A stretch of 52,356 nucleotides of DNA. Origin: Chloroflexota bacterium. Its GTDB lineage: Bacteria > Chloroflexota > UBA6077 > FW602-bin22 > JACPRP01. Positions 24,346-32,502 of the stretch are shown here, piece after piece. Within the stretch, counting starts at the first letter, position 1. Each line of letters begins with the position of its first letter. Location: assembly GCA_016189905.1 (NCBI GenBank), contig JACPRP010000104.1, positions 1 to 52,356 on the forward strand. Reading direction: 5' to 3'. The position numbers and the translations under genes were made by a program. Under the pieces are notes generated by a model that did not search any database, had not been told where the DNA came from, and saw only the letters and a program-made list of their open reading frames with translations.

Positions 24346-24746
24346 TGTCTGCCTCCCATAATCGACTCGTCGAGTTGATAGCCTATAGTTTATATACTCG
24401 ACCAAGTTAGTCAACTTTATATCACGCGAGCGCCTATTTGTCAATCGTTTTCGCACACTCTCACGAGCACCCCGACGCCATTTCAACGAACACTCTGCCC
24501 AATCCGTGGATTCATGACCCAGTATTAACCTGCCGGGTGAAAAGCGTCAGCGGTTTGCGCAGGAATCTCGCTACCGATCTAGCAGGCTTTCGCCGTTAGC
24601 CCGGCCAGATGTAGTGCAGGTGCTTGTCCCCTGCTGGGGTGGGGACGGGGGGGAGCCCTGCCGAACGCCAAAACCTTGTGCTAAACGCCACAATCTTTGG
24701 CGAGATTGCATATAAACCATCGACCGATTGGCATCAGGTATGGTAA
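24346..24746. other. Intergenic region upstream of the sulfite-reductase-like gene
   Basis: About 400 bases without a supported gene. The part nearest the reductase holds the operator/promoter described at 24396-24416. It also has a 7-bp inverted repeat GTCGAGT ... ACTCGAC with 20 bases between (within 24367-24403). The distal part has G-rich runs near 24640 and leads into the transposase remnant. Confidence 0.5.
24396..24416 (-). promoter_or_regulatory. Rrf2/IscR-type operator overlapping a -35 box
   Basis: The near-palindrome ACTCGACCAA-g-TTAGTCAACT has 7 of 10 arm positions paired about base 24406. Its form (ACTnGAC...GTCnAGT) resembles sites of Rrf2-family iron-sulfur or cysteine regulators. 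On the minus strand it contains TTGACT (24409-24414), a good -35, with AT-rich TATATAAACTAT downstream as -10 region. The gene starts about 50 bases further on. Confidence 0.5.
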
Positions 24747-25085
24747 AATAGGCAGCGGGGAAAAGCGGGCACTATCGAGCACGTCCACTTGGTGTTGAAG
24801 GATGAGTTGGCCGCCGGGGTATATCCGAGCGCCAAGTTCGGAGCGAATGCAGCCTGGCTTCGTCTTCAGGTAATAACTTTCAATCTCCTGGAACTGCTCA
24901 AGGCGACCGCACTGGACCAGCAGTATCGTCACGCGCGGCCGAAACGTCTGCGCTTTGCCATCTTCACGCAGATCGGCAGTGTGGTCCATCATGCCCGCCG
25001 GCAATTCGTGCGCATCGTCAGCAGGGTCCTGGACGCCGTGCTTCGTCCAGGACGCCGTCGGCTAACTCGCATAGCCTGGACGTAG
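24747..25085 (+). pseudogene. Transposase C-terminal fragment (IS1380-like)
   Basis: The frame contains [20 protein letters not shown], then [20 protein letters not shown] and [15 protein letters not shown], which I recognise as the C-terminal DDE-domain end of IS1380-type transposases (N.-ELAAG..P...FGANAAW pattern, including the catalytic Glu region). A stop at 24744 truncates it on the 5' side, and no upstream transposase sequence or terminal inverted repeat is seen. It is about a quarter of a normal transposase, hence a dead remnant marking an old insertion. Confidence 0.75.
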
Positions 25086-25470
25086 TCGTCGATCTAGCCG
25101 ACCTCGCCAAGACACGGCCGCCAGGTCGGGTCAGCTTTGCTATGCGCAGAACACGTCCACTGCGCTCTCTTGCCGTCCATAAGCCCCCTCAGCACTATGC
25201 GAACAGGCCCTAATGCCTTCAATGGCCCGACTATGACGGATACTACACGCCGTGCGCACGCCCTTCAGCCTGCTAAATCAACGTTCACTCACGGATTTGG
25301 GACTCTGGCGTCCCATTGCGTCCCAACGGCAAATGGGGTATAATAACCTTGCTGGTATGTTTCCGCAGCTCGCTGGAAAGGCTTGGTCGGCAGCATCGCT
25401 TCCGAAGCCCTTGCCCCCTATATCGTACTCGCGCTGACGGATCGTCCCAAGTAATTTATGAGGAGTCAGC
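25086..25470. other. Spacer between transposase remnant and zinc-ribbon gene
   Basis: About 385 bases with no supported coding sequence. The left part is probably decayed insertion-sequence DNA. The right part holds the promoter at 25316-25344 and a leader of about 120 bases, unusually long for this locus, with no clear hairpin or riboswitch motif. Confidence 0.4.
25316..25344 (+). promoter_or_regulatory. sigma-70-type promoter of zinc-ribbon gene
   Basis: A perfect TATAAT (25339-25344) is preceded at 17 bases by TTGCGT (25316-25321). It is the best -10 box in the window and faces the zinc-ribbon gene at 25471. Confidence 0.6.
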
Positions 25471-25821
25471 GTGATCAACATGCAAGACAAGACCCTAACC
25501 TGCCGTGACTGCAACCAGGAGTTTGTTTTCACGGCGAGCGAACAGGAGTTCTTCGCTCAGAAGGGCTACACCCACGACCCGAGCCGCTGCCCGGAGTGTC
25601 GAGCCGCACGAAAGACCAGCACCACCGATGGTGGTTACGGCGCCCGCCGAGACCGGGAGATGTTCCCCGCCGTGTGCGCCCAGTGTGGCAAGTCCACCCA
25701 GGTGCCCTTCCAGCCACGCTCCGACAGGCCCGTTTACTGCTCGGATTGCTACTCTGCCCAGCGCCCGAGAAGCGGTGGGTACGATCGACGGCCGAGCAGT
25801 GGCCGACGCAGCCGCTGGTAA
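25471..25821 (+). CDS. CxxC-x17-CxxC zinc-ribbon protein
   Basis: A 116-residue protein of paired zinc ribbons. The first is LTCRDCNQEFVFTASEQEFF, completed by CPEC 17-20 residues on; the second is AVCAQCGK completed by CSDC. This CxxC-x17-CxxC design is widespread in environmental bacteria and unassigned in function; nucleic-acid binding is the common guess. The C-terminal tail is rich in Arg, Ser and Gly (GGYDRRPSSGRRSRW), like RNA-binding RGG tails. The GTG at 25471 has GAGGAG seven bases upstream; ATG at 25480 is an alternative. A strong promoter and a clean terminator flank it, so it is a monocistronic, probably well expressed gene. Confidence 0.85.
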   Translation: MINMQDKTLTCRDCNQEFVFTASEQEFFAQKGYTHDPSRCPECRAARKTSTTDGGYGARRDREMFPAVCAQCGKSTQVPFQPRSDRPVYCSDCYSAQRPRSGGYDRRPSSGRRSRW

Positions 25822-25859
25822 ATCGACGGGTAAATCTCTCGTTTAGCGACTTCAACTGT

Positions 25860-25885
25860 GGGGTGGCGAAATCGCCACCCCTTTT
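25860..25885 (+). terminator. Rho-independent terminator
   Basis: GGGGTGGCGA and TCGCCACCCC form a perfect 10-bp stem with a two-base AA centre (25860-25881), followed by TTTTGT. It ends the zinc-ribbon transcript; the other strand lacks a T-tract. Confidence 0.85.
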
Positions 25886-25896
25886 GTGACCCCGCG

Positions 25897-28185
25897 TCAA
25901 TTCCGGCTACGGAACAAGAGACTGATGAGGTTGTCGACCGGAGCATACTGGTCAGTGAGCACGATGGGCGGTCCGCCATTCACGTAGGCGCGAAGCTGAT
26001 CATCCGGCTGGACCACCGTTCGTATCCCTGTGTACTCCTGCCCGCGCAGCGCATCCCTCATCTCTTCGAGGTCCAGCTTTCGATTGGCGCCGTAGATCAC
26101 GAAGACGCTCGATCCAGAGGACTCCCAGACCGGCGACGCCGCCATAAGCTGCACGTGAGGAAAAGTCTGCATCATCGTGCGGATCGCCGACCGCAGCAAT
26201 TGGCCGTCCTGATAGAGGTCGATGACCGTGAGAAGATAGATGCCGTCGTCGCTCAGGATCTCGCGAATCTGATCGTTGTATTCCTTCGTTAGGATGTGAT
26301 ACGGCACCGAGAGATCGTTCACGGCATCCTGCACGATGAGCTGATAATGCTTTTGCGGCGCCAGCTCGCTGACAAACTGGCGCGCATCGAGGTTGTACGT
26401 GACTATCCGCGTATCGCGCGGCAATCCGAGCTCACGGTGCGCTATCTCTGTCACGCCGGGATCGATCTCCACCACATCGACAGCAGCCGACGGCAGAAAT
26501 GCGTCCACCCAGCGAGGGAAGGTGTAGCCTCCCCCGCCGATGACCAGCACGCGCGCTGCCGCGTTCCTCGCGCTCACGAGGCGGGCCATCTCTGTCTGAA
26601 CGTACTCGTGCTCGTAGCCGAGGTACGAAGGGTCGTCGAGCTTGACGAACGAATGGATGAGGTGGTCGAGCACCAGCGTCTTAACGGGTGTCCCGTCGCG
26701 CACATCGTCGTAGACCTTGATGCAAAAGTAGTCCGTCTCCAGCGTGCAGGACGACACGGTCGCGCCATTCGAGAAAAGCGCGTAGATCGCGCCAAGTGCG
26801 ATGGCCGCCGCCGCGCCGAGCACCGCGAGGTTGCGCCAGAATCGCCCCACGATGAACCCCAGAGCGATCAGCACGAGGCCAGCGGCCAGTGTGAGCGCAT
26901 AGACGCCCATGAGCGAGATGAGCACCCAGCCGGTGGCGAACGTCCCGACGATCGCCCCGGCAGTGGACCAGGCATAGATACGGCCCGAAACCCGCCCGGC
27001 GTAGCCGAGATCGGTGACCACCAGCTTGATAACCTGTGGGGAGATGGTGCCAAGCACGAGCACCGGGATGAAGAAGATTGCCGCAGTCAACGTGACGATG
27101 CGCTCCATCAGGCCGAACCCGTTGAACAGCCCCTGCTGGGCGAAATAAGGGCTGGCAACCAGGATCGAAAGGCTCGCGAGGCCGCCGACGAACAGCGACA
27201 GCCCGAGCACACGCTGTCCTGGCCAGCGATCGGCGATTCTGCCCCCAACGTAATTGCCGATGGCGATGCCCGCGAGAACCACCCCGATGATTCCCGTCCA
27301 GCTAAACAGGGAAACACCGACGTAAGGGGCCAGAATGCGGCTCGACGCAATCTCGATAGCCATCGTGCAGAAGCTGGCGATCACGACGACAACGCTGGCT
27401 ACGCGCACGTTTCCTGACATCTCCAGCCAACCGCCTGCTCCCGGAGCTCTGACTCCCGGCTGCGCACCGAGAAGAGAGCCTCCTGGCATCACATCACGGT
27501 CAGGCTGCGAGCTCTGACGCATCGAATCGGCCCTGCGCCACCAACCGCCGCCGAGGAGACCCAGGAGGAGCAAAGCGGCGCCTACAATCAAAACGATCAC
27601 AGTGATCGACAGATAAGCCATCAGGACAAAGCCGGTCAAGAAGTTTCCGACCAGGCTTCCCAGGGTTCCCAGGGCATAAACCAGTCCCACGATCCTGCCC
27701 GTGGCGCCCACGTCCGGCAGGATCAGCTTGATGACGACCGGAGTGACCATCCCGAGGATGAAGCTTGGCGGCAAAAAAACGATCGTCGTCAGGAGAAACA
27801 CCCGAGGGAGCAGCGGCACAGAACGCCCCAGACTGCCATCGCCAAGGAGGGCGACGATTCCAAGCGTACTCAGGGCGCTCAAGCCGCCGAGCAGGAAGAG
27901 AACCCCGGCGCTGCGCGCACTGGGATAGCGATCAGCTACCTTGCCGCCGATCCAATTGCCAAGGCTGATGCCGGCGAGCACGACGCCGATGACCGACGTC
28001 CAGGTGATGAGAGAGACCCCAATAAAGGGGGAAAGCATCCGGCCGGCGACGAGCTCCAAAATCAGGGTCGCGCAGCTCGCGGCGAAAACCAACACGCCGG
28101 CTCGCCAGATAAGCAAGCCATCTCGTCCCTTCGACAGACCTCGACGCCCTACAACAGACCCGGTCACGTCCAACGTTTCTTCCAT
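25897..28185 (-). CDS. Duplicated transporter-like membrane protein fused to spermidine-synthase-like domain
   Basis: A 762-residue protein. Two homologous membrane modules of about six segments each come first: residues about 25-215, with ILELVAGRMLSPFIGVSLITWTSVIGVVLAGISLGNWIGG, and about 255-450, with AIEIASSRILAPYVGVSLFSWTGIIGVVLAGIAIGNYVGG. A linker of about 35 residues separates them. From about 480 onward is a Rossmann methyltransferase-type domain of spermidine synthase form (RVLVIGGGGYTFPRWV, VDVVEIDPGVTEIA, YQLIVQDAVNDLSVPYHL-like). Such SpeE-like fusions are known but their reaction and substrate are not established. The duplicate modules sit in one chain. It is preceded by the tusA-dsrE-desulfurase group with a 94-base gap. 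Confidence 0.82.
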   Translation of the reverse strand: MEETLDVTGSVVGRRGLSKGRDGLLIWRAGVLVFAASCATLILELVAGRMLSPFIGVSLITWTSVIGVVLAGISLGNWIGGKVADRYPSARSAGVLFLLGGLSALSTLGIVALLGDGSLGRSVPLLPRVFLLTTIVFLPPSFILGMVTPVVIKLILPDVGATGRIVGLVYALGTLGSLVGNFLTGFVLMAYLSITVIVLIVGAALLLLGLLGGGWWRRADSMRQSSQPDRDVMPGGSLLGAQPGVRAPGAGGWLEMSGNVRVASVVVVIASFCTMAIEIASSRILAPYVGVSLFSWTGIIGVVLAGIAIGNYVGGRIADRWPGQRVLGLSLFVGGLASLSILVASPYFAQQGLFNGFGLMERIVTLTAAIFFIPVLVLGTISPQVIKLVVTDLGYAGRVSGRIYAWSTAGAIVGTFATGWVLISLMGVYALTLAAGLVLIALGFIVGRFWRNLAVLGAAAAIALGAIYALFSNGATVSSCTLETDYFCIKVYDDVRDGTPVKTLVLDHLIHSFVKLDDPSYLGYEHEYVQTEMARLVSARNAAARVLVIGGGGYTFPRWVDAFLPSAAVDVVEIDPGVTEIAHRELGLPRDTRIVTYNLDARQFVSELAPQKHYQLIVQDAVNDLSVPYHILTKEYNDQIREILSDDGIYLLTVIDLYQDGQLLRSAIRTMMQTFPHVQLMAASPVWESSGSSVFVIYGANRKLDLEEMRDALRGQEYTGIRTVVQPDDQLRAYVNGGPPIVLTDQYAPVDNLISLLFRSRN

Positions 28186-28279
28186 CGTCGCCTTTACCTC
28201 GCCATCCTTTAATCAGCCTGGTAAATATAGCGTTGGAGTTCGCCGGAGTCAACAGCCTCACCCGCTACCCCGCTACCCG

Positions 28280-28549
28280 CTACCGAAGCCTTCTAACGTA
28301 AACCTTGAAGGTGCCGTTATCTTCTTCGAGACTCAGTAGCTCATTGCCGGTGGCTTTGCACCAGGCAGGCATATCCATCTTTATCCCCTCATCGTCGGAG
28401 AGGACTTCGAGAACCTGGCCGACGTCAAGGCTTTTTATCTTCTTTGCCGTCTCGCTGATCGGCACGGGACAATATAGCCCCAGGCAATCCAAAACATCAT
28501 CCGCCTTCACCGATAACACCCTCTTGCCACGCAGATTGACGTTGCTCAT
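28280..28549 (-). CDS. TusA-like sulfur carrier protein
   Basis: An 89-residue TusA/SirA-fold protein with the intact motif DCLGLYCPVPISETAKKIKSL (CPxP), whose cysteine carries sulfane sulfur. The remainder (EVLSDDEGIKMDMPAWCKATGNELL) is typical, including the common AWCK cysteine. The ATG at 28549 is preceded by GAGGG. It lies downstream of dsrE-like and desulfurase genes on the same strand, forming a sulfur-relay set. Unlike the TusA-like protein at 23091, it keeps both prolines, so the two are probably specialised for different partners. Confidence 0.9.
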   Translation of the reverse strand: MSNVNLRGKRVLSVKADDVLDCLGLYCPVPISETAKKIKSLDVGQVLEVLSDDEGIKMDMPAWCKATGNELLSLEEDNGTFKVYVRRLR

Positions 28550-28584
28550 CTGCCCTCAACCCTCCACCCTCGGCACTCAACCCT

Positions 28585-29118
28585 CTAAACAAACAGATTG
28601 ACGTTGCTCTCGCTGGCCACGCCCAGGTAGGTGGCAGCGCCAGCCACGCCGTCAACATCAGCAGTCAAATCATTCTTCGTCAGGCCCATCAATCCGATGC
28701 TAGTCGAGCAGGCAATCATCTTCACCCCGGATTCCCGCGCCAACTTCATCATCTCCTCGACCGAGGGAAGGTGGGTCTGCTTCATTAGCCTCTTCATCAT
28801 CCACGGGCCCAGCCCGAACATGTTCAGCTTGGACAAGGGCAGATGCTCCGCCGTGCCGCTATTCATCAGATTCAGCATTCTGCGCATAATCCCCTTACCG
28901 CTTCCAGACGCCCTCTTGCGCTTCAACACGTTCAGACCCCAGAACGTGAAGAACATTGTCACCTCCGTGCCCATAGCAGCAGCAGTTATGGCGAGATTGA
29001 ACGCGGCCAGCACCCGATCCATATCCCCGCTAAAGACGATCAGCGTCATCTTGTTCCTGGTCTCCAGGTCCGCGACGCCTTGCAGGTCACCGAGTACCTG
29101 TTTCGCTTCGCCCACCAT
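28585..29118 (-). CDS. DsrE/DsrF-like (DsrE2) sulfur-transfer protein
   Basis: A 177-residue DsrE-fold protein of the DsrE2 type, which in sulfur-oxidising and related microbes binds thiosulfate or persulfide sulfur and exchanges it with TusA. The strand-helix opening KMTLIVFSGDMDRVLAAFNLAITAAAMG and the C-terminal VKMIACSTSIGLMGLTKNDL, with the conserved cysteine, support this. A membrane-proximal basic stretch (LKRKRASGSGKGIMRRML) lies between. I chose the ATG at 29118, preceded by GGAGAG; ATG at 29133 is also possible. The stop lies 36 bases before tusA. Confidence 0.85.
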   Translation of the reverse strand: MVGEAKQVLGDLQGVADLETRNKMTLIVFSGDMDRVLAAFNLAITAAAMGTEVTMFFTFWGLNVLKRKRASGSGKGIMRRMLNLMNSGTAEHLPLSKLNMFGLGPWMMKRLMKQTHLPSVEEMMKLARESGVKMIACSTSIGLMGLTKNDLTADVDGVAGAATYLGVASESNVNLFV

Positions 29119-29300
29119 CTCTCGTCTCTCCATTCATCTGACACAATGCCTCGCTGTCCGGCAGCGCAGCCAAGTGCTTCGCAATAAGTTTCACACCAAG
29201 GGACGCTCTGATCCCCAACAATCTCTTCTTCGCGCTCTACCATACTCTGAAAGTAGACATTAGCAGGCGACCTTACCCAAACATTTTTGTCTATTGATGG

Positions 29301-29317
29301 TCCTTCCTCAGGAAGGA
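29301..29317. repeat. TCCTTCC/GGAAGGA hairpin
   Basis: TCCTTCC-tca-GGAAGGA forms a perfect 7-bp stem within TGGTCCTTCCTC..GAAGGATG..nAAC. The same flanks occur around the hairpin at 6930-6946 inside the cbiA::cysG linker, which shows that the two are copies of one short element. Confidence 0.6.
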
Positions 29318-29364
29318 TGAACAACTTTGCGACAAAACGTCGTCCCATGCTTATTGCAAGATAC

Positions 29365-30519
29365 TCAGGCGAGCGGCGACATCGCCCTGAGCCTCTCTAC
29401 CACTGGGGGTAGGCTCTCCACGATATAGTCCACATCCTCGGCGTCATTGTCACGACCCAGGGTAAATACCAGGGACCCCTGCGCGGTTGCCGCGTCTACG
29501 CCGATAGCGCTAAGCACGTGCGACGACTTCAGAGCCCGCGAGTTGCACGCCGAGCCACTCGCCGCGGCGATTCCCTTCATGCTCAGCATCAGCATCATCG
29601 CCTCGCCTTCGATCAACTGCACGCACAGGCTGACGTGACCCGGCAGACGTCGCGTGGGGTGCCCCGTAAGCACGACGCGATCGACGACTTTGCCGATCCC
29701 CGAGGCCAATCTCTCGCCAAGCCTCGTGAGACTTCGCGATCTCTGCCCCATCTCTTGCACCGCCAGCTCCGCCGCCTTCCCCATTCCGACTATCGCCGGG
29801 AGGTTCTCGGTCCCTGCCCTGCGCCCGTGCTCCTGAACGCCCCCTTCGAGCAAGGGTAAGACGCGCGCTCGTTTGCGCACATACAACGCGGCGGCGCCTC
29901 TGGGCCCGTAGAATTGGCTGCCGGATAGCGTCAGCAAATCCACCCCCAGGGCCTTGACGTCGACCGGAATCATCCCCACCGTCGCGACGGCGTCGGTGTG
30001 AAACAGGACACCTTTTTCGCGGACCGCTCGGGCGATCTCCGCGATGGGTTCGATCGTGCCGATTTCGTTGTTGGCGTGCATCACCGAGACGAGTATCGTA
30101 TCGGGCCGAATCGCCGCGACCACGCGTCCCGGGCTGACCAGGCCGGTGGAATCCACCGGAACCTGTGTGACGTCGAATCCCCACCGCTGCAGGGTCTTCG
30201 CCGAGTGCAGAATCGAATGGTGCTCGATGGCGGAAATGACCACGTGCTTTCCCCGGTCTTTTGCCGCCCAGGCGATTCCCTTCAACGCCCAGTTGTTTGA
30301 TTCGGTGGCGCACGAGGTGAAATAGACTTCTTCTGCCTGGCAATTTATCAGAGCCGCGATCTTTGCGCGGGCATCTTCCAACAGCTTGGCGGACTCTCGT
30401 CCGAAGCTGTGAATACTTAGGGCATTACCGTAGCCGTCCCGCAAGACAGGAAGCATCGCATCCAGCACCTCCGGATGCAGCGGTGTAGCCGACGCGTGAT
30501 CAACATATACTTTTCTCAT
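29365..30519 (-). CDS. Cysteine desulfurase-like protein lacking the PLP lysine
   Basis: A 384-residue class V aminotransferase-fold protein of NifS/IscS form. It keeps [13 protein letters not shown], the stacking His (AIEHHS, about 100), HANNEIG, the Asp of HTDAV (176) and the catalytic Cys loop [13 protein letters not shown] (Cys325). However, the lysine that binds PLP, normally in SGHKxYGPKG, is glutamine here ([10 protein letters not shown], Gln202; codon CAA at 29914-29916 on the minus strand). The preceding His is Ser, and the Gln of DAxQ is Ala179. It therefore may not form an internal aldimine. It starts the cluster with dsrE- and tusA-like genes. The ATG at 30519 has GGTGGAG upstream. 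It may be a sulfur acceptor or scaffold rather than an active desulfurase. Confidence 0.85.
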   Translation of the reverse strand: MRKVYVDHASATPLHPEVLDAMLPVLRDGYGNALSIHSFGRESAKLLEDARAKIAALINCQAEEVYFTSCATESNNWALKGIAWAAKDRGKHVVISAIEHHSILHSAKTLQRWGFDVTQVPVDSTGLVSPGRVVAAIRPDTILVSVMHANNEIGTIEPIAEIARAVREKGVLFHTDAVATVGMIPVDVKALGVDLLTLSGSQFYGPRGAAALYVRKRARVLPLLEGGVQEHGRRAGTENLPAIVGMGKAAELAVQEMGQRSRSLTRLGERLASGIGKVVDRVVLTGHPTRRLPGHVSLCVQLIEGEAMMLMLSMKGIAAASGSACNSRALKSSHVLSAIGVDAATAQGSLVFTLGRDNDAEDVDYIVESLPPVVERLRAMSPLA

Positions 30520-31204
30520 TTTTGCTCCACCCTTTCCTCAACGGTAAACAAGCACAGTAAGATTGTAGCACGCGTATTCGGAAGGAAGATGTGACGTTTG
30601 TCGCACTGAGGCCTTCACATATATCGGCTCTCGGCACAACCTATCCATCACCCACATCTTCTCAGGGTGAACAGGCAGTAACCCTTGCCATACCCAACAG
30701 CCAAGTGGCACGTCGACCCCCTACCGCAGGAGCGGCCGGCCGGTCGCCCTTACCTTATACCGTCCACTCTCATCCTTCTACGTCCCTGCCAGAAAAAAGA
30801 GGAGAGTGGACGCTCGAAATGTTCCCCTCTCCACCCTCCGTGTCTCCGTGCTCGCCCGCCCGTTTAGCAGACTGAAGTCCTTCGGCGGAAGGACTTTCCT
30901 TTCCGAGATGCCCCCCATTTTGCAGATGAGGTGGGAACGGGCGAAGCGCCGCGACGTTACTATTACCAAGTCCTCAGTCAGCCACCACCAAACGCTCGAA
31001 TTAATTGTTAAGCTTCATCAGAAGGATCCGTGGTGAAACCGGACCTACGCATAATGCACGGCGTCAAGACAGAAGACAGCCCTGGCCAAATGTGACAAAA
31101 GTCGGAGACGGCCGCACCAAGATATTGTAGGATCAAGGCAATCTACATCTGGTGGCACTGAGACACCAATATCGCATCGAAGTTCAATCGAAGGGAGTGC
31201 ATTT
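30520..31204. other. Repeat-rich intergenic region of 685 bases
   Basis: No supported gene. It contains a CCTCCGTGTCTCCGTG repeat (30836-30852) and the AAGTCCTTC-ggcg-GAAGGACTT hairpin (30875-30896) followed by TCCTTT. A GAGGAGAGTGGACG/CCCCTCTCCACC inverted stretch lies around 30793-30836, with further AT-rich sequence to 31030. Open frames here are short and low-complexity. The last 60 bases lead into the cupin gene with GGGAG. Confidence 0.6.
30875..30896. repeat. AAGTCCTTC/GAAGGACTT perfect hairpin
   Basis: A 9-bp perfect stem with a GGCG loop and a following pyrimidine run on the plus strand. It may serve as a terminator for transcripts entering from the left and belongs to the TCCTTC hairpin family. 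Confidence 0.6.
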
Positions 31205-31516
31205 ATGAGTCAGGCAGAGTACTATCCGGATTGGAAAGAGAAAGTGGCCTTCGCAGAGGAAGGCCCCTTCCCGCAGATCCTTCTGCAAAGCGACAAGGCC
31301 AAGGTCGTGCTGGCCGGTTTGGAGCCGGGCCAAAAAATCCCGCCGCATCCCGAAGCGCTGGCCGTATTCCATTTCCTGGAGGGCGAAGGCTGGATGATCG
31401 TCGACGGAGAGCGCCTCCGCGCCACACCAGGCACAATCGTCATCGCCCACCAGGGCGCCGCGCGTGGCATCGAGGCCGAAACCCGCCTGGTGTTTACCGC
31501 AGTGCGAATAGCATAG
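31205..31516 (+). CDS. Small cupin-domain protein
   Basis: A 103-residue single-domain cupin. The first cupin motif is seen as AGLEPGQKIPPHPEALAVFHFLEGEG and the second as ATPGTIVIAHQGAARGIEA. Metal-type residues include the His in PPHPE and the later His of AHQG; the usual HxH pair is reduced to HPE, so metal binding may be altered. The ATG at 31205 has GGGAG about ten bases upstream. It is convergent with the interrupted methyltransferase gene, 15 bases apart. The function of such single cupins varies and cannot be assigned. Confidence 0.8.
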   Translation: MSQAEYYPDWKEKVAFAEEGPFPQILLQSDKAKVVLAGLEPGQKIPPHPEALAVFHFLEGEGWMIVDGERLRATPGTIVIAHQGAARGIEAETRLVFTAVRIA

Positions 31517-31531
31517 GCGAAGCGACGACGA

Positions 31532-32395
31532 TCAAGCTGCGTGCTTGGTGGCACGCAAATAGGCGATCGCCATTCGCCACGTCCCTTGACCTTTCTCAAC
31601 CAGCGGGCGCATGTGGTTTGTAAAACGCTGGATCTCGGCCGGGGTAAGCACCTGTTTCATCGCTTCCTCCAGCGTCGGGAAGAGCGGGTTCGGTGAGGTT
31701 CTGAGGCACGTCTCCCAGAGAATCGGTCGAGCAGGCTTACTATCGACGTGCTGTTCCATACGAGTCTCGGCGAAACCCGCTTTCTCGGCAAAAGCTATCA
31801 GGTCGTGGTCATCGAAATCGAGCATGAACCTGGCGCCAGCCTCGTTGCGCTGGTCGTATACCTAGCGGAGTTTCCCCGCTATGTCGATGACCGGCGTCTG
31901 GTCATATCCCACCGGCGGTGGACAGCCGAAATAGCTGTTGATCGGCTCGAAGAGGGAAACCCGGCCGCCGGGCTTGAGGACGCGATGAAACTCATTAAAA
32001 GCCCGCTGTTTATCGGCCACGTAGATGAGGACAGAGCGCGCCGCAACCACGTCGATCGAGGCATCTTCAAGAGCGCTCAGATCCTCCGCTGAGGCGCACA
32101 CGAAGGCGCAACGATGGCTCACGCCCATCCGGCGGGCGAGGGCTTCACAATAATCCAATAAGTCCTGTGAGATGTCGCTGAAGACGACTTTTCCACGTTC
32201 GCCAACCAGGGGAAGCGCGCCGAAGGCAATCAGGCCGTCGCCTGTGCCAACGTCCAGGAAGACATCTCCTTCCACCACCTCAGCGTTGGCTAGAACTCGA
32301 TCACGCCAGGCGTACAGGTCACCCAAACAGGACTTCATGTACGCCTCATCCCCACCAAAACGCCTGTGTAGGACCCATTCTGCCCACTGGTCCAT
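31532..32395 (-). pseudogene. SAM-dependent methyltransferase interrupted by in-frame TAG
   Basis: A class I methyltransferase frame of 287 codons. The N-terminal part has motif I VFLDVGTGDGLIAFG, VVFSDIS, DVVAARSVLIYV and LKPGGRVSLFEPIN. A TAG at 31862-31864 falls just after AGKLR. The same frame then continues without loss as VYDQRNEAGARFMLDFDDHDLIAFAEKAGF and on to RPLVEKGQGTWRMAIAYL, which matches the C-terminal part I recall for this family (LDFDE.DL...AE.AGF...LTPAE..RF). So a single codon splits an otherwise intact gene. I start at the ATG at 32395 (MDQWAEW). The upstream frame to 32569 translates a repeat, and a GTG at 32410 is an alternative. Nonsense mutation, read-through or sequence error are all possible. 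Confidence 0.75.
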
Positions 32396-32470
32396 AGTCG
32401 TGTCCGTCACTCGCTTCCTACTCTTGTCAGCAAACAGCGGTTTGCGATAGGTCTTAGCAATCGCACGGGC

Positions 32471-32502
32471 GGCGTAGGGGCGACCCCTCCGTGGTTGCCC
32501 TG
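32471..32502. repeat. GGCGTAGGGGC...GTGGTTGCCC repeat, copy 1
   Basis: GGCGTAGGGGCGACCCC then TCCGTGGTTGCCCT can fold with GGGC(G/A)ACC against GGTTGCCC. A second copy with the same order lies at 40614-40643. It sits upstream of the methyltransferase and would be translated if the longest frame were used, one reason to prefer the start at 32395. Confidence 0.6.

Noticed and set aside
24681-25004. Minus-strand frame opposite the transposase remnant
   Set aside because: The plus-strand reading matches a transposase end; the opposite frame has no recognisable features.
29510-30343. 277-codon minus-strand frame within the desulfurase-like gene
   Set aside because: Out-of-frame shadow, rich in Arg/Gly/His; the overlapping NifS-type frame carries all family motifs.
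30649-30720. TGGCAC words near 30707 and 31152 as sigma-54 promoters
   Set aside because: Neither has TTGC at the required distance.
31862-31864. TAG in the methyltransferase as a pyrrolysine codon
   Set aside because: Pyrrolysine is known in methylamine methyltransferases, not in SAM-dependent Rossmann enzymes, and no pyl genes are in the window. Left as an open check only.
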